64,000 nucleotides of DNA, from contig CALUJY010000002.1 in assembly GCA_944321085.1 (NCBI GenBank), forward strand, positions 124,001 to 188,000, given 5' to 3'. A program made the position numbers and the translations under genes. The notes below the pieces were generated by a model. It worked only from the letters and a program-made list of their open reading frames with translations. It searched no databases and had not been told where the DNA came from. The stretch comes from an uncultured Barnesiella sp. Its GTDB lineage: Bacteria; Bacteroidota; Bacteroidia; Bacteroidales; Barnesiellaceae_A. How positions within the stretch are numbered: the stretch's first letter is position 1; each line of letters begins with the position of its first letter. Of the stretch, positions 17,995-25,564 are shown in pieces.

Positions 17995-20054
17995 TTCTTA
18001 TCGAGGTTTTTTATGATGTCGGCGAGCTCTTCTGCGGTCAACCGTTCGCCGTAGGTGTCGAACGGTAATCTGAATGAGCATCCGTTTTTCCAGTTATTGC
18101 AACCGTAGGCGCTTTTGCCTTTTACGATGATACCTGTATGACACACGGGGCAGTGTATGGTGTCGCTCTCCGGCGTTTGGACGGTTTGACCTTTGGGTTT
18201 GGACGGTTTGGTCGTTGTCGTGCGTTTCTTGGACGTGGTGGCTTTTTGCGGTTTTTCGTCAGCCTCTGTCATGGCGATACTGCCGGTATTGTCGCTCAAC
18301 ACCGTTACGACAATCTCTTTGACCATGGCTTTCAGTTCTTCCAAAAAGTTAGCCGGTTCGTATTCGCCACGTTCTATTCGTCGCAACTTATTTTCCCATT
18401 GGCCGGTAAGTTCTACCGATTTCAACAGCTCGTTCCTTATGGTTTGTATCAGTTCCACGCCGGTAGGTGTGGCAATGAGGCTTTTGCGCTCTTTGCGGAT
18501 GTAACGCCGCTTGAATAATATTTCTATGATGGCAGCTCTGGTCGATGGGCGACCTATGCCGTTCTCTTTCAGCGCATCGCGCAACAGCTCATCCTCTACC
18601 GTTTTCCCTGCCGTCTCCATGGCTCGCAACAAAGTCGCTTCGGTGTAGGGCTTGGGAGGCTGAGTCTGCTTTTCGGCCAATGCAGGGGTGTGTTCGCCGC
18701 TTTCTCCCGGCTTGAAGTCGGGCAAGATTTGCGACTCTTCTCCTTCGGTATTTTCGGTAAGAGACTCTTTCCCCAACACGCTTCTCCAACCCGGCGACAG
18801 TACCTGACGACCGGTAGCCTTGAATCCGACCTTTTCCACCTCGCCTGTTACGGTCGTGTTCGACACTTGGCAATCGGGATAAAATGCGGCAATAAACCGC
18901 TTGGCGATAAGGTCATACACCGTTTGCTCGCGGTCGGTAAGATTGGCAGCCTTGATGTTGGTAGGGATAATGGCATGGTGGTCGGTCACCTTGCTGTTAT
19001 CGAATACCTTTTTGCTTTTAGGCAATTTGGGCATCTCCAACAACGGTTTTACGAGCGGTTCGTATTGCGTCAATGCTGTTAATATGCCGGGTATTTTGGG
19101 ATAAATATCGTCGCTCAAATAGGTGGTATCGACACGCGGATAGGTAGTAACCTTTTTCTCATACAGGCTTTGTATCAGTTGCAGAGTCTCGTCGGCCGAG
19201 TATGAAAATTTTTTATTGCATTCGACTTGGAGGCTCGTCAAATCGAAAAGGCGCGGAGGTGCTTCCTTCCCTTTTTTAGTAGTCACATCGGTGATGACAA
19301 ACGGCTTTCCGATGATGGTTCCCAATGCTTTGCGAGCATCTTCTACCTGATTGTAGCGGCCGTGAGCTGCCGAGAATGTCGTATCGCGATATACGGTTTT
19401 CAGCTCCCAATAGGGCTGCGGCACAAAATGCTCTATCTCTAATTGTCTGTTGACGATAAGTGCAAGGGTGGGGGTCTGTACCCTACCTACCGATAGTATT
19501 TGTCTCTCCCGGCCATATCGCAGGGTGTAAAGGCGGGTGGCGTTAAGCCCCAACAACCAGTCGCCGATGGCTCGTGTCAGCCCTGCCAAATACAATCGGT
19601 CGAATTCTTGTTGGGGTCTCAGATGCTCAAATCCCTCTTTGATAGACTCCTCGGTAAGCGAAGAAATCCATAATCGGTAAACGGGGCATTTGCAGCCGGC
19701 TTTTTGCATGACCCATCGCTGTATCAGCTCTCCCTCCTGCCCGGCATCGCCGCAGTTTATCACGCTTTCGGCTTGCGATATAAGGGTTTCTATGGTCTTG
19801 AATTGCTTTTCTATCCCTTTGTCATCTTTCAGCTTTATGCCGAAACGTTGCGGGATAATGGGGAGAGAGCTCAGTGTCCATCTTTTCCACTGCTCGTTGT
19901 ATTCGTGAGGCTCTTTCAGCTCACATAAGTGTCCATACACCCATGTGACGCAGTAGTCATTCCCTTCGTAATAACCGTCGCGACGCGACTTTGCGCCCAA
20001 TACGTCGGCTATATCCCGGGCTACACTCGGTTTCTCGGCAATGCATACCTTCAT
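17991..20054 (-). CDS. topB: DNA topoisomerase III
   Basis: 687-aa type IA topoisomerase that decatenates DNA by single-strand passage. Order: TOPRIM domain (MKVCIAEKPSVARDIADVLG, NCGDAGQEGELIQRW with the acidic metal ligands), the core with SVGRVQTPTLALIV, the active-site Tyr in KKVTTYPRVDTTYLSDD, and GIGRPSTRAAII. After a Lys/Thr-rich linker (about 595-625) the C-terminus has one zinc-ribbon-like unit (CPVC ... CNNWKNGC). It starts 12 bp after mazG and overlaps the Nudix gene. RecQ, its usual partner in decatenation, is about 6 kb away on the same strand. Confidence 0.96.
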   Translation of the reverse strand: MKVCIAEKPSVARDIADVLGAKSRRDGYYEGNDYCVTWVYGHLCELKEPHEYNEQWKRWTLSSLPIIPQRFGIKLKDDKGIEKQFKTIETLISQAESVINCGDAGQEGELIQRWVMQKAGCKCPVYRLWISSLTEESIKEGFEHLRPQQEFDRLYLAGLTRAIGDWLLGLNATRLYTLRYGRERQILSVGRVQTPTLALIVNRQLEIEHFVPQPYWELKTVYRDTTFSAAHGRYNQVEDARKALGTIIGKPFVITDVTTKKGKEAPPRLFDLTSLQVECNKKFSYSADETLQLIQSLYEKKVTTYPRVDTTYLSDDIYPKIPGILTALTQYEPLVKPLLEMPKLPKSKKVFDNSKVTDHHAIIPTNIKAANLTDREQTVYDLIAKRFIAAFYPDCQVSNTTVTGEVEKVGFKATGRQVLSPGWRSVLGKESLTENTEGEESQILPDFKPGESGEHTPALAEKQTQPPKPYTEATLLRAMETAGKTVEDELLRDALKENGIGRPSTRAAIIEILFKRRYIRKERKSLIATPTGVELIQTIRNELLKSVELTGQWENKLRRIERGEYEPANFLEELKAMVKEIVVTVLSDNTGSIAMTEADEKPQKATTSKKRTTTTKPSKPKGQTVQTPESDTIHCPVCHTGIIVKGKSAYGCNNWKNGCSFRLPFDTYGERLTAEELADIIKNLDKK

Positions 20055-20066
20055 GAGTGCTCTGCT

Positions 20067-20858
20067 TTATAGTCCTAAGGCTTTGGCTTCGTTCCACAGC
20101 TCGTCCATCTCGGCCAACGACATCTCTTTGAGCGGTTTCTGCCTGTCGTGAGCCTGTTGCTCTATGTAGTTGAAGCGTCGTATGAATTTCTGATTGGTTC
20201 TTTCCAATGCGTTCTCGGGATTGATTTTGTATAGGCGGGCTGCGTTGACAATGCTGAATATGAAATCGCCCACTTCGGCCTCCATATCGTTGCCGTCGTT
20301 GCGTTCCATGGCATCTATTACTTCGGCCAGCTCTTCTTTCACTTTATCCCATACCTGCTCGCGTCGTTCCCAATCGAAGCCTACGTTACAGGCTTTTTCT
20401 TGAATGCGGAACGCTTTTACAAGTGCCGGCAGTCCTTTGGGAACGCCGGCCAAGACGGTCTTGTTGCCGTTTTTTTCTTTCAGCTTTATCTGTTCCCAAT
20501 TTTGTTCTACTTGCGACGAAGTTTCGGCCGATACGGAGCCGAAAACATGCGGATGCCTGAATACCAATTTGTCGCATAGCGCATTGCAAACATCTGCGAT
20601 GTCATACAAACCTTTTTCATCGCCTATTTTAGAGTAGAATACCACATGCAACAACACATCGCCCAACTCTTTTTTGATGGCTTCGTCGTCGCATTGTATA
20701 ATGGCTTCGCACAGTTCGTATGTCTCTTCAATGGTGTTGGGACGAAGGCTCTCGTTGGTCTGTTTCCTGTCCCACGGGCATTTTTCTCTCAGTTCGTCGA
20801 GAATGTCGAGCAGCCGCCCGAAGGCTGCCAACTGTTCTTCTCTCGTATGTTTCGACAT
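20067..20858 (-). CDS. mazG: Nucleoside triphosphate pyrophosphohydrolase MazG
   Basis: 263 aa, all-alpha NTP-PPase that removes aberrant NTPs and can lower (p)ppGpp. Both MazG repeats are visible: CPWDRKQTNESL, NTIEETYELCEAI, KKELGDVLLHVVFYSKIG in the first, and KVKEELAEVIDAMERND, EAEVGDFIFSIVNAARL in the second, with EExxE/ExxD metal ligands. The ATG at 20858 gives MSKHTREEQLAAFGRLLD, the normal start; the frame remains open further upstream only as an antisense shadow of the next gene. A -7 box (TATCTTTG, 20891-20884, minus) lies 26 bp upstream. First gene of mazG-topB-nudix. Confidence 0.96.
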   Translation of the reverse strand: MSKHTREEQLAAFGRLLDILDELREKCPWDRKQTNESLRPNTIEETYELCEAIIQCDDEAIKKELGDVLLHVVFYSKIGDEKGLYDIADVCNALCDKLVFRHPHVFGSVSAETSSQVEQNWEQIKLKEKNGNKTVLAGVPKGLPALVKAFRIQEKACNVGFDWERREQVWDKVKEELAEVIDAMERNDGNDMEAEVGDFIFSIVNAARLYKINPENALERTNQKFIRRFNYIEQQAHDRQKPLKEMSLAEMDELWNEAKALGL

Positions 20859-21062
20859 ATTGATATATTCCTTTTCTATGGTGCAAAGATAGTGCAAACA
20901 AGGCAAAATGGAATAATGTGTCGACCTAAATTCTTCTACCATGTATAGTGTGTCCGAATCGTGATAGTGATAAATATTCGTTTGTCGCACACGTACAATA
21001 GCCTCTCTTTCGTTTATTCGATTATATTTTATACTTTTGCGAATGAATAAAAAACAAGATAA

Positions 21063-22088
21063 ATGATTACAAATATCATATCGGAGCGTAAGCTCGACAT
21101 CATAAGCAGTTATATAGCGCGATATGAGAAGATTGCTATCACATGCCATGTGTCGCCCGACGGAGATGCCATCGGTTCGACATTGGGATTGTGTCACTTT
21201 TTGAAGGGGATGGGCAAGCAGGCCACGGTAGTCATTCCCGATATGCCGCCACGCAACCTTATCTTCTTGCCCGGAACGCGCGACATCGTTATTTACACCC
21301 AAACTGCCGAAAAAGCCGAAGCGACGTTGAAAGATGCCGAGTTGATATTTGCCCTCGATTTCAATGCGTTGAACCGTATAGACAAGTTGTCGACTCCTTT
21401 TCAAGAAGCGACGGCCAAGAAGGTGCTGATAGACCACCACCTCTATCCTGAGGATTTTTGCGATGTCACGGTATCGCATCCTAAAATTTCGAGTACCAGC
21501 GAGTTGATATTCCGCTTGATATATCAAATGGGAGCATTCGATAAGATGAGCCTTGCGTCGGCAGAAGCCATATATACCGGCATGATGACCGATACGGGAA
21601 ATTTTACATATAATTCAAATGACCCCGAGATATATTACATTGTGGCGGAGCTCGTAAAGATGGGTGTGAACAAAGACCGTATCTATACGTTGGTTTGCAA
21701 TACACAGACCGCCAATAAGTTGATGCTCAACAGCTATGCAATTTGTCATAAAATGGAGCTGTTCCCCGAGTATGGCGCTGCGATGATAAGTCTGACTCGT
21801 GCCGAGATGGAACAATATAAGTTCCAAAAAGGCGATTGCGACGGGCTTGTTAATGTGCCATTGAGTATCAAAGGCATACGATTCTCGGCTTTTATACGCG
21901 AAGACCGCAATTATATAAAGGTATCGTTGCGTTCGCAAGGCAAATTCCCTGTCAATACCATTGCCGAAAATCATTTTAACGGAGGCGGTCATCTCAACGC
22001 TGCCGGCGGTGAGTTTTATGGTACAATAGAAGAGGCCATCGCTCGTTTTAAGGAGATATTACCAACATACTGCGTGAAAGAAATATAA
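21063..22088 (+). CDS. DHH/DHHA1 phosphoesterase (NrnA-like nano-RNase / pAp phosphatase)
   Basis: 341 aa. The DHH subfamily 1 motifs are present: CHVSPDGDAIGSTLGLCHF, FALDFNALNRI, the DHH triad VLIDHHLYPEDF, TGMMTDTGNFTY, and the DHHA1 GGGHLNAAGGEF near the end. NrnA-type enzymes degrade oligoribonucleotides of 2-5 nt and dephosphorylate pAp to AMP; GdpP-like sensor domains are absent, so cyclic-di-AMP linearisation is less likely than nanoRNA or pAp turnover. A -7 box TACTTTTG lies at 21032-21039. It heads a plus-strand group with the DUF4827 gene (15 bp later) and glmM. Confidence 0.92.
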   Translation: MITNIISERKLDIISSYIARYEKIAITCHVSPDGDAIGSTLGLCHFLKGMGKQATVVIPDMPPRNLIFLPGTRDIVIYTQTAEKAEATLKDAELIFALDFNALNRIDKLSTPFQEATAKKVLIDHHLYPEDFCDVTVSHPKISSTSELIFRLIYQMGAFDKMSLASAEAIYTGMMTDTGNFTYNSNDPEIYYIVAELVKMGVNKDRIYTLVCNTQTANKLMLNSYAICHKMELFPEYGAAMISLTRAEMEQYKFQKGDCDGLVNVPLSIKGIRFSAFIREDRNYIKVSLRSQGKFPVNTIAENHFNGGGHLNAAGGEFYGTIEEAIARFKEILPTYCVKEI

Positions 22089-22103
22089 AATACAACGACA
22101 ATA

Positions 22104-22682
22104 ATGATAAAAATGAAAACAGTAAAATTTTTGACATTTGCAGCCTGTTTGTCGCTTTGCAACTTGCTTTATACTTCGTGTGACGATACCAAGTCGTATT
22201 CCGAGCTACTGAAAGAAGAGACCGAGGCGGTTGACAAATTCTTGGCAAATTATCAGGTTATTTATACCATCCCCGCCGACAATAATTTTGAAGTAGGACC
22301 ATCAGCTCCCTATTACCAAATAGACGATGACGGCAATGTATTCATGCAGGTCATCGATAAAGGTGATGCCGGCATGGCTTACGACAACGAGGTGATATAT
22401 TTCAGATACTCACGTTTGAACTTGCTTACATGGGCAAGCGGTGGCGACCAAGTTCCTTCGGGAAATGATAGCAGCCTTGCATCGCCTCTCTCTTTCAATT
22501 TCAAGAATACGACGTTAGGTTCTACAACGCAGTATGGGAAGGGTATACAATTGCCGCTCTATTATTTAAATAAGAATTGTCGGGTCAATCTGCTCGTGAA
22601 GTCAAAGGCCGGTTCTAATGAAGACCTTGTTTCTGTTACGCCCTATCTTTATGATATACGTTATTTCCCGTCGAACATCTAA
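22104..22682 (+). CDS. DUF4827 lipoprotein
   Basis: 192 aa with a lipoprotein signal (FLTFAACLSLCNLLYTSCDD; lipid-linked Cys in LYTSC). Recognisable from the family: DDTKSYSELLKEETEAVDKFLA, YYQIDDDGNVFMQVIDKGD and the C-terminal YLYDIRYFPSNI. DUF4827 is known in Bacteroidales, often between a DHH phosphoesterase and glmM as here; its function is unknown, though the arrangement resembles FKBP-like lipoproteins in shape. An ATG at 22113 is an equally good start. Confidence 0.85.
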   Translation: MIKMKTVKFLTFAACLSLCNLLYTSCDDTKSYSELLKEETEAVDKFLANYQVIYTIPADNNFEVGPSAPYYQIDDDGNVFMQVIDKGDAGMAYDNEVIYFRYSRLNLLTWASGGDQVPSGNDSSLASPLSFNFKNTTLGSTTQYGKGIQLPLYYLNKNCRVNLLVKSKAGSNEDLVSVTPYLYDIRYFPSNI

Positions 22683-22701
22683 CATGTAAAATATTTGATA
22701 T

Positions 22702-24090
22702 ATGGCACTTATAAAATCTATTTCCGGAATACGTGGTACTATCGGTGGCAAAGTCGGCGATGGCCTTAATCCGCTCGATATAGTAAAGTTTACGGCCGCG
22801 TATGCTACATTTATAAGAAACAATACTCCCCAAAGCGGTAATAAAATCGTGGTGGGACGCGATGCCCGTATCTCGGGCGAGATGGTAATGCACACCGTTG
22901 TAGGTACGCTCATGGGTATGGGCTGGGATGTCGTCTATATAGGTATGGCATCGACTCCTACGACCGAAATAGCTGTGACAGGAGAGAAGGCATGCGGCGG
23001 CATTATTCTCACGGCAAGTCATAACCCCAAACAATGGAATGCCCTGAAACTCCTCAATGAGAAGGGTGAGTTCCTGAATGCTGCCGAAGGCGGTCAGGTA
23101 CTGAAAATCGCCGAAGAAGAGGCTTTTACGTTTGCCGATGTAGACCATTTGGGCAAACTTATAGAAAACAATAACTATGACGATAAGCATATCGCCCAAG
23201 TCCTTGCGCTGGCTTTGGTAGATAAAGAGGCAATCGAGAAAGCCGATTTTACCGTGGCCGTCGATTGCGTCAACTCGGTAGGTGGTATTGTTATACCTAA
23301 ATTGCTGAGAGCATTGGGCGTCAAGAATATTATAGAGCTGAATTGCGAGCCTACCGGTCATTTCGCTCATAATCCCGAACCTATACCGCAGAATCTGGGG
23401 GAGATTTCGGCTGTTATGAAGCAGTCGAAAGCCGATGTCGGATTTGTGGTAGACCCCGATGTAGACCGCTTGGCTATTATTTGTGAGAATGGCGAGATGT
23501 TTGTCGAGGAATATACGTTAGTTGCCGTTGCCGACTACGTATTGCAACATACACCGGGAAATACGGTCTCTAATCTGAGCTCTTCGCGAGCCTTGCGCGA
23601 TGTTACCCGCAAATACAACTGTCAGTACAATGCAGCGGCAGTAGGCGAGGTGAATGTTGTAGAGAAGATGAAAGAGACTTCGGCAGTTATTGGCGGTGAA
23701 GGCAATGGTGGCGTTATATATCCGGCCATCCACTACGGACGCGACGCCTTGGTCGGTATCGCGCTCTTCCTCTCGCTCATGGCGCATACCCGAAAGAGTG
23801 TCAGTGAACTGAAAGCTACATACCCGGCATATAGTATCATAAAACAGCGTATCGACCTGACACCGCAAATCGATGTGGATGCTCTGCTCGTTGCTGTGAA
23901 AAAAGAGTATGCCGACCAAGAAATTACCGATATAGACGGTGTGAAGATCGACTTCCCTGACGGTTGGGTACACCTGCGCAAGTCGAATACCGAGCCGATT
24001 ATACGTGTATATGCCGAAGCCCATACCGAGGCCGAAGCCGAGAAGCTGGCGGCCGGGGTGATGGAGATAGTAAAGAAGCTGACGCATTGA
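22702..24090 (+). CDS. glmM: Phosphoglucosamine mutase (phosphohexomutase family)
   Basis: 462-aa alpha-D-phosphohexomutase converting glucosamine-6-P to glucosamine-1-P for peptidoglycan and LPS. Motifs in order: the start SGIRGTIGGKVGDGL, the phosphoserine loop ILTASHNPKQWNALK (Ser about 106), the Mg loop VDPDVDRLAI, the sugar-binding GGEGNGGVIYP, and the phosphate-binding RKSNTEPIIRVYAEA. Bacteroidetes proteins of this type are annotated GlmM although related phosphomannomutases look alike. It follows DUF4827 by 19 bp and ends at a strong hairpin. Confidence 0.92.
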   Translation: MALIKSISGIRGTIGGKVGDGLNPLDIVKFTAAYATFIRNNTPQSGNKIVVGRDARISGEMVMHTVVGTLMGMGWDVVYIGMASTPTTEIAVTGEKACGGIILTASHNPKQWNALKLLNEKGEFLNAAEGGQVLKIAEEEAFTFADVDHLGKLIENNNYDDKHIAQVLALALVDKEAIEKADFTVAVDCVNSVGGIVIPKLLRALGVKNIIELNCEPTGHFAHNPEPIPQNLGEISAVMKQSKADVGFVVDPDVDRLAIICENGEMFVEEYTLVAVADYVLQHTPGNTVSNLSSSRALRDVTRKYNCQYNAAAVGEVNVVEKMKETSAVIGGEGNGGVIYPAIHYGRDALVGIALFLSLMAHTRKSVSELKATYPAYSIIKQRIDLTPQIDVDALLVAVKKEYADQEITDIDGVKIDFPDGWVHLRKSNTEPIIRVYAEAHTEAEAEKLAAGVMEIVKKLTH

Positions 24091-24110
24091 TCATATCATC
24101 TTACAGACGG

Positions 24111-24147
24111 ATACGAGCTGTTTCATTCAGATAACAGCTCGTATTTA
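24111..24147 (+). terminator. Terminator after glmM
   Basis: ATACGAGCTGTT (24111-24122) pairs perfectly with AACAGCTCGTAT (24133-24144), 12 bp with a 10-nt loop, 20 bp after the glmM stop; the following TTAT is only a weak U-tract. Confidence 0.8.
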
Positions 24148-24179
24148 TATCATTATAAAAGGGGATGCACGATGTTTTT

Positions 24180-24228
24180 AATACCTATATGTAGGTATTG
24201 GCCGCTGATGCGATTATGAATAATTTTG
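24180..24228 (+). promoter_or_regulatory. Promoter with overlapping palindromic operator for the hemerythrin-FeoAB operon
   Basis: A complete promoter, TTG (24198-24200), 20 bp, TAATTTTG (24221-24228). A perfect 8-4-8 palindrome AATACCTA-TATG-TAGGTATT (24180-24199) covers the -33 element, a position where a bound dimer would block or reposition RNA polymerase. It does not match the FNR half-site TTGAT. The binding protein is unknown; the operon's own LuxR-type regulator is the obvious candidate (inference). Confidence 0.65.
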
Positions 24229-24245
24229 TACACTAAAATATAACG

Positions 24246-24959
24246 ATGAGAAAGAAGAATAATCTGTCGTTCTATACTCCTGATATGAAGATGGCTGAGC
24301 TTGTGCAGTCGAACTATCAGTTACTGTTGCTTTTACCTCGTTTCGGGATGGAACTGGGTGTAGGAGAAGACTCCATAACCGAGCAGTGCAAGCGACACGG
24401 AGTCTCTCCCGATTTGTTTGTCATGATATGCAATATTTACTCTTTTGCCAATTACAGGCCTACGCTCGAAGAGGTGGAGGCTGTCGATGTAGAGCAATTA
24501 TTGTCGTATCTGTCGAGGTCGCACACGTATTATATGGAGTCGCGCATTCGTCCCATAGAACTGAGCTTGAAAAATATAGCCGGTCACTATGCAGCCCCGC
24601 AAGGTGACATACTCATGCGTTTTTTTGCCGAGTATATACAGGAAGTACTCAATCACTTCGAGTATGAAGAGAAGACCGTCTTTCCCTATATTCGCGACTT
24701 GCAGGAGTGTCGTAAGTTGCATCCCGAATACGACATAGAAACATTTGAAAAAAATCACAGCAACATAGACGACAAGTTGAGCGATTTGAAGAATATTCTA
24801 ATCAAATATTTGCCCAATATAGGGATGGTTGCCGAACAAACAGAGTTATTATTCCAGATATTTTCTTTAGAAGATGATTTGAGTCGTCATACTTTTATAG
24901 AAGATGTCGTGTTGATTCCTTTGGTTCGACACATGGAAATACTAAGTCATGACAAGTAG
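24246..24959 (+). CDS. Hemerythrin-domain protein, RIC/ScdA-like
   Basis: 237 aa. Residues about 12-60 resemble the ScdA_N domain (LLPRFGMELGVGEDSITEQC, HGVSPDLFV), but the family Cys-Cys pair is replaced by Gly-Val. Residues about 85-230 form a four-helix hemerythrin-like unit with candidate di-iron ligands: H in SRSHTYYM, H in IAGHYAAP, H and EE in LNHFEYEEKTVFPY, H in EKNHSNID, and H/E in LSRHTFIEDVVLIP. RIC (YtfE) proteins repair nitrosylated or oxidised iron-sulfur clusters (known). First gene of an operon with a LuxR regulator (11-nt overlap) and feoAB, so sensing or storing iron or NO damage is plausible (inference). Confidence 0.85.
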   Translation: MRKKNNLSFYTPDMKMAELVQSNYQLLLLLPRFGMELGVGEDSITEQCKRHGVSPDLFVMICNIYSFANYRPTLEEVEAVDVEQLLSYLSRSHTYYMESRIRPIELSLKNIAGHYAAPQGDILMRFFAEYIQEVLNHFEYEEKTVFPYIRDLQECRKLHPEYDIETFEKNHSNIDDKLSDLKNILIKYLPNIGMVAEQTELLFQIFSLEDDLSRHTFIEDVVLIPLVRHMEILSHDK

Positions 24960-25542
24960 CAAAACATATCGTATTGTTATCGTAGAGCCATATTCCATTA
25001 TAGCCCAAGGGCTGCGGCTGATGATAGATGACATCAAAGGATTTGAAGTCAGCGCCATTATTGCCGACAGCCATTATATGGAGCGTATTGCTTCGTTTCG
25101 TCCCGATATAGTCGTTATAAATCCCACGGTGTTGGATATGAAAAAACGGGGAGAGATAGACGAGCTGGCGGCAAAAGTTCCGCAAGCGGCGTTGGCAGCT
25201 CTCGTTTATCAGTTTGTCGACCCCGAGATATTAAAATGTTTCAAGGCGACTATCGATATATCGGACAGCCGGGAGAAAATAACTGTTAAATTACGGCAAC
25301 TTTTGGACGCCGGCGAGCCATCGACTGAGTCGACCGAGCTTTCGGAACGGGAAAAAGAGATATTAGTTGCCGTAGCCAAAGGGTACACCAACAAAAGCAT
25401 TGCCGAACAATATCACCTCTCGATACATACGGTCATCACTCATCGCAAAAATCTGACAAGAAAAACCGGTATCAAATCGGTATCGGGATTGACGGTATAT
25501 GCCATACTCAACAATCTTATAGATATCAAAGACGTAGAATAG
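24949..25542 (+). CDS. LuxR-type regulator with degenerate receiver domain
   Basis: 197 aa. The C-terminal 65 residues are a standard LuxR/GerE helix-turn-helix (ELSEREKEILVAVAKG, YTNKSIAEQYHLSIHTVITH, RKNLTRKTG). The N-terminal 120 residues have receiver-like order (RIVIVEPYSIIAQGL, FRPDIVVINPTVLD) but lack the acidic pair after beta-1 (EP instead of DD) and the phosphorylated Asp (Asn-Pro in VVINP), so phosphorylation is unlikely. It overlaps the hemerythrin gene by 11 nt and is 22 bp from feoAB. No sensor kinase is near. A regulator switched by the adjacent hemerythrin protein is inference. Confidence 0.88.
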   Translation: MTSSKTYRIVIVEPYSIIAQGLRLMIDDIKGFEVSAIIADSHYMERIASFRPDIVVINPTVLDMKKRGEIDELAAKVPQAALAALVYQFVDPEILKCFKATIDISDSREKITVKLRQLLDAGEPSTESTELSEREKEILVAVAKGYTNKSIAEQYHLSIHTVITHRKNLTRKTGIKSVSGLTVYAILNNLIDIKDVE

Positions 25543-25564
25543 TTTAGCAAACAACGATATAGAC

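Noticed and set aside
20859..21527. Extension of mazG to a 486-aa protein
   Set aside because: The added part is antisense to the DHH phosphoesterase gene; the true start is at 20858, with a -7 box just upstream.
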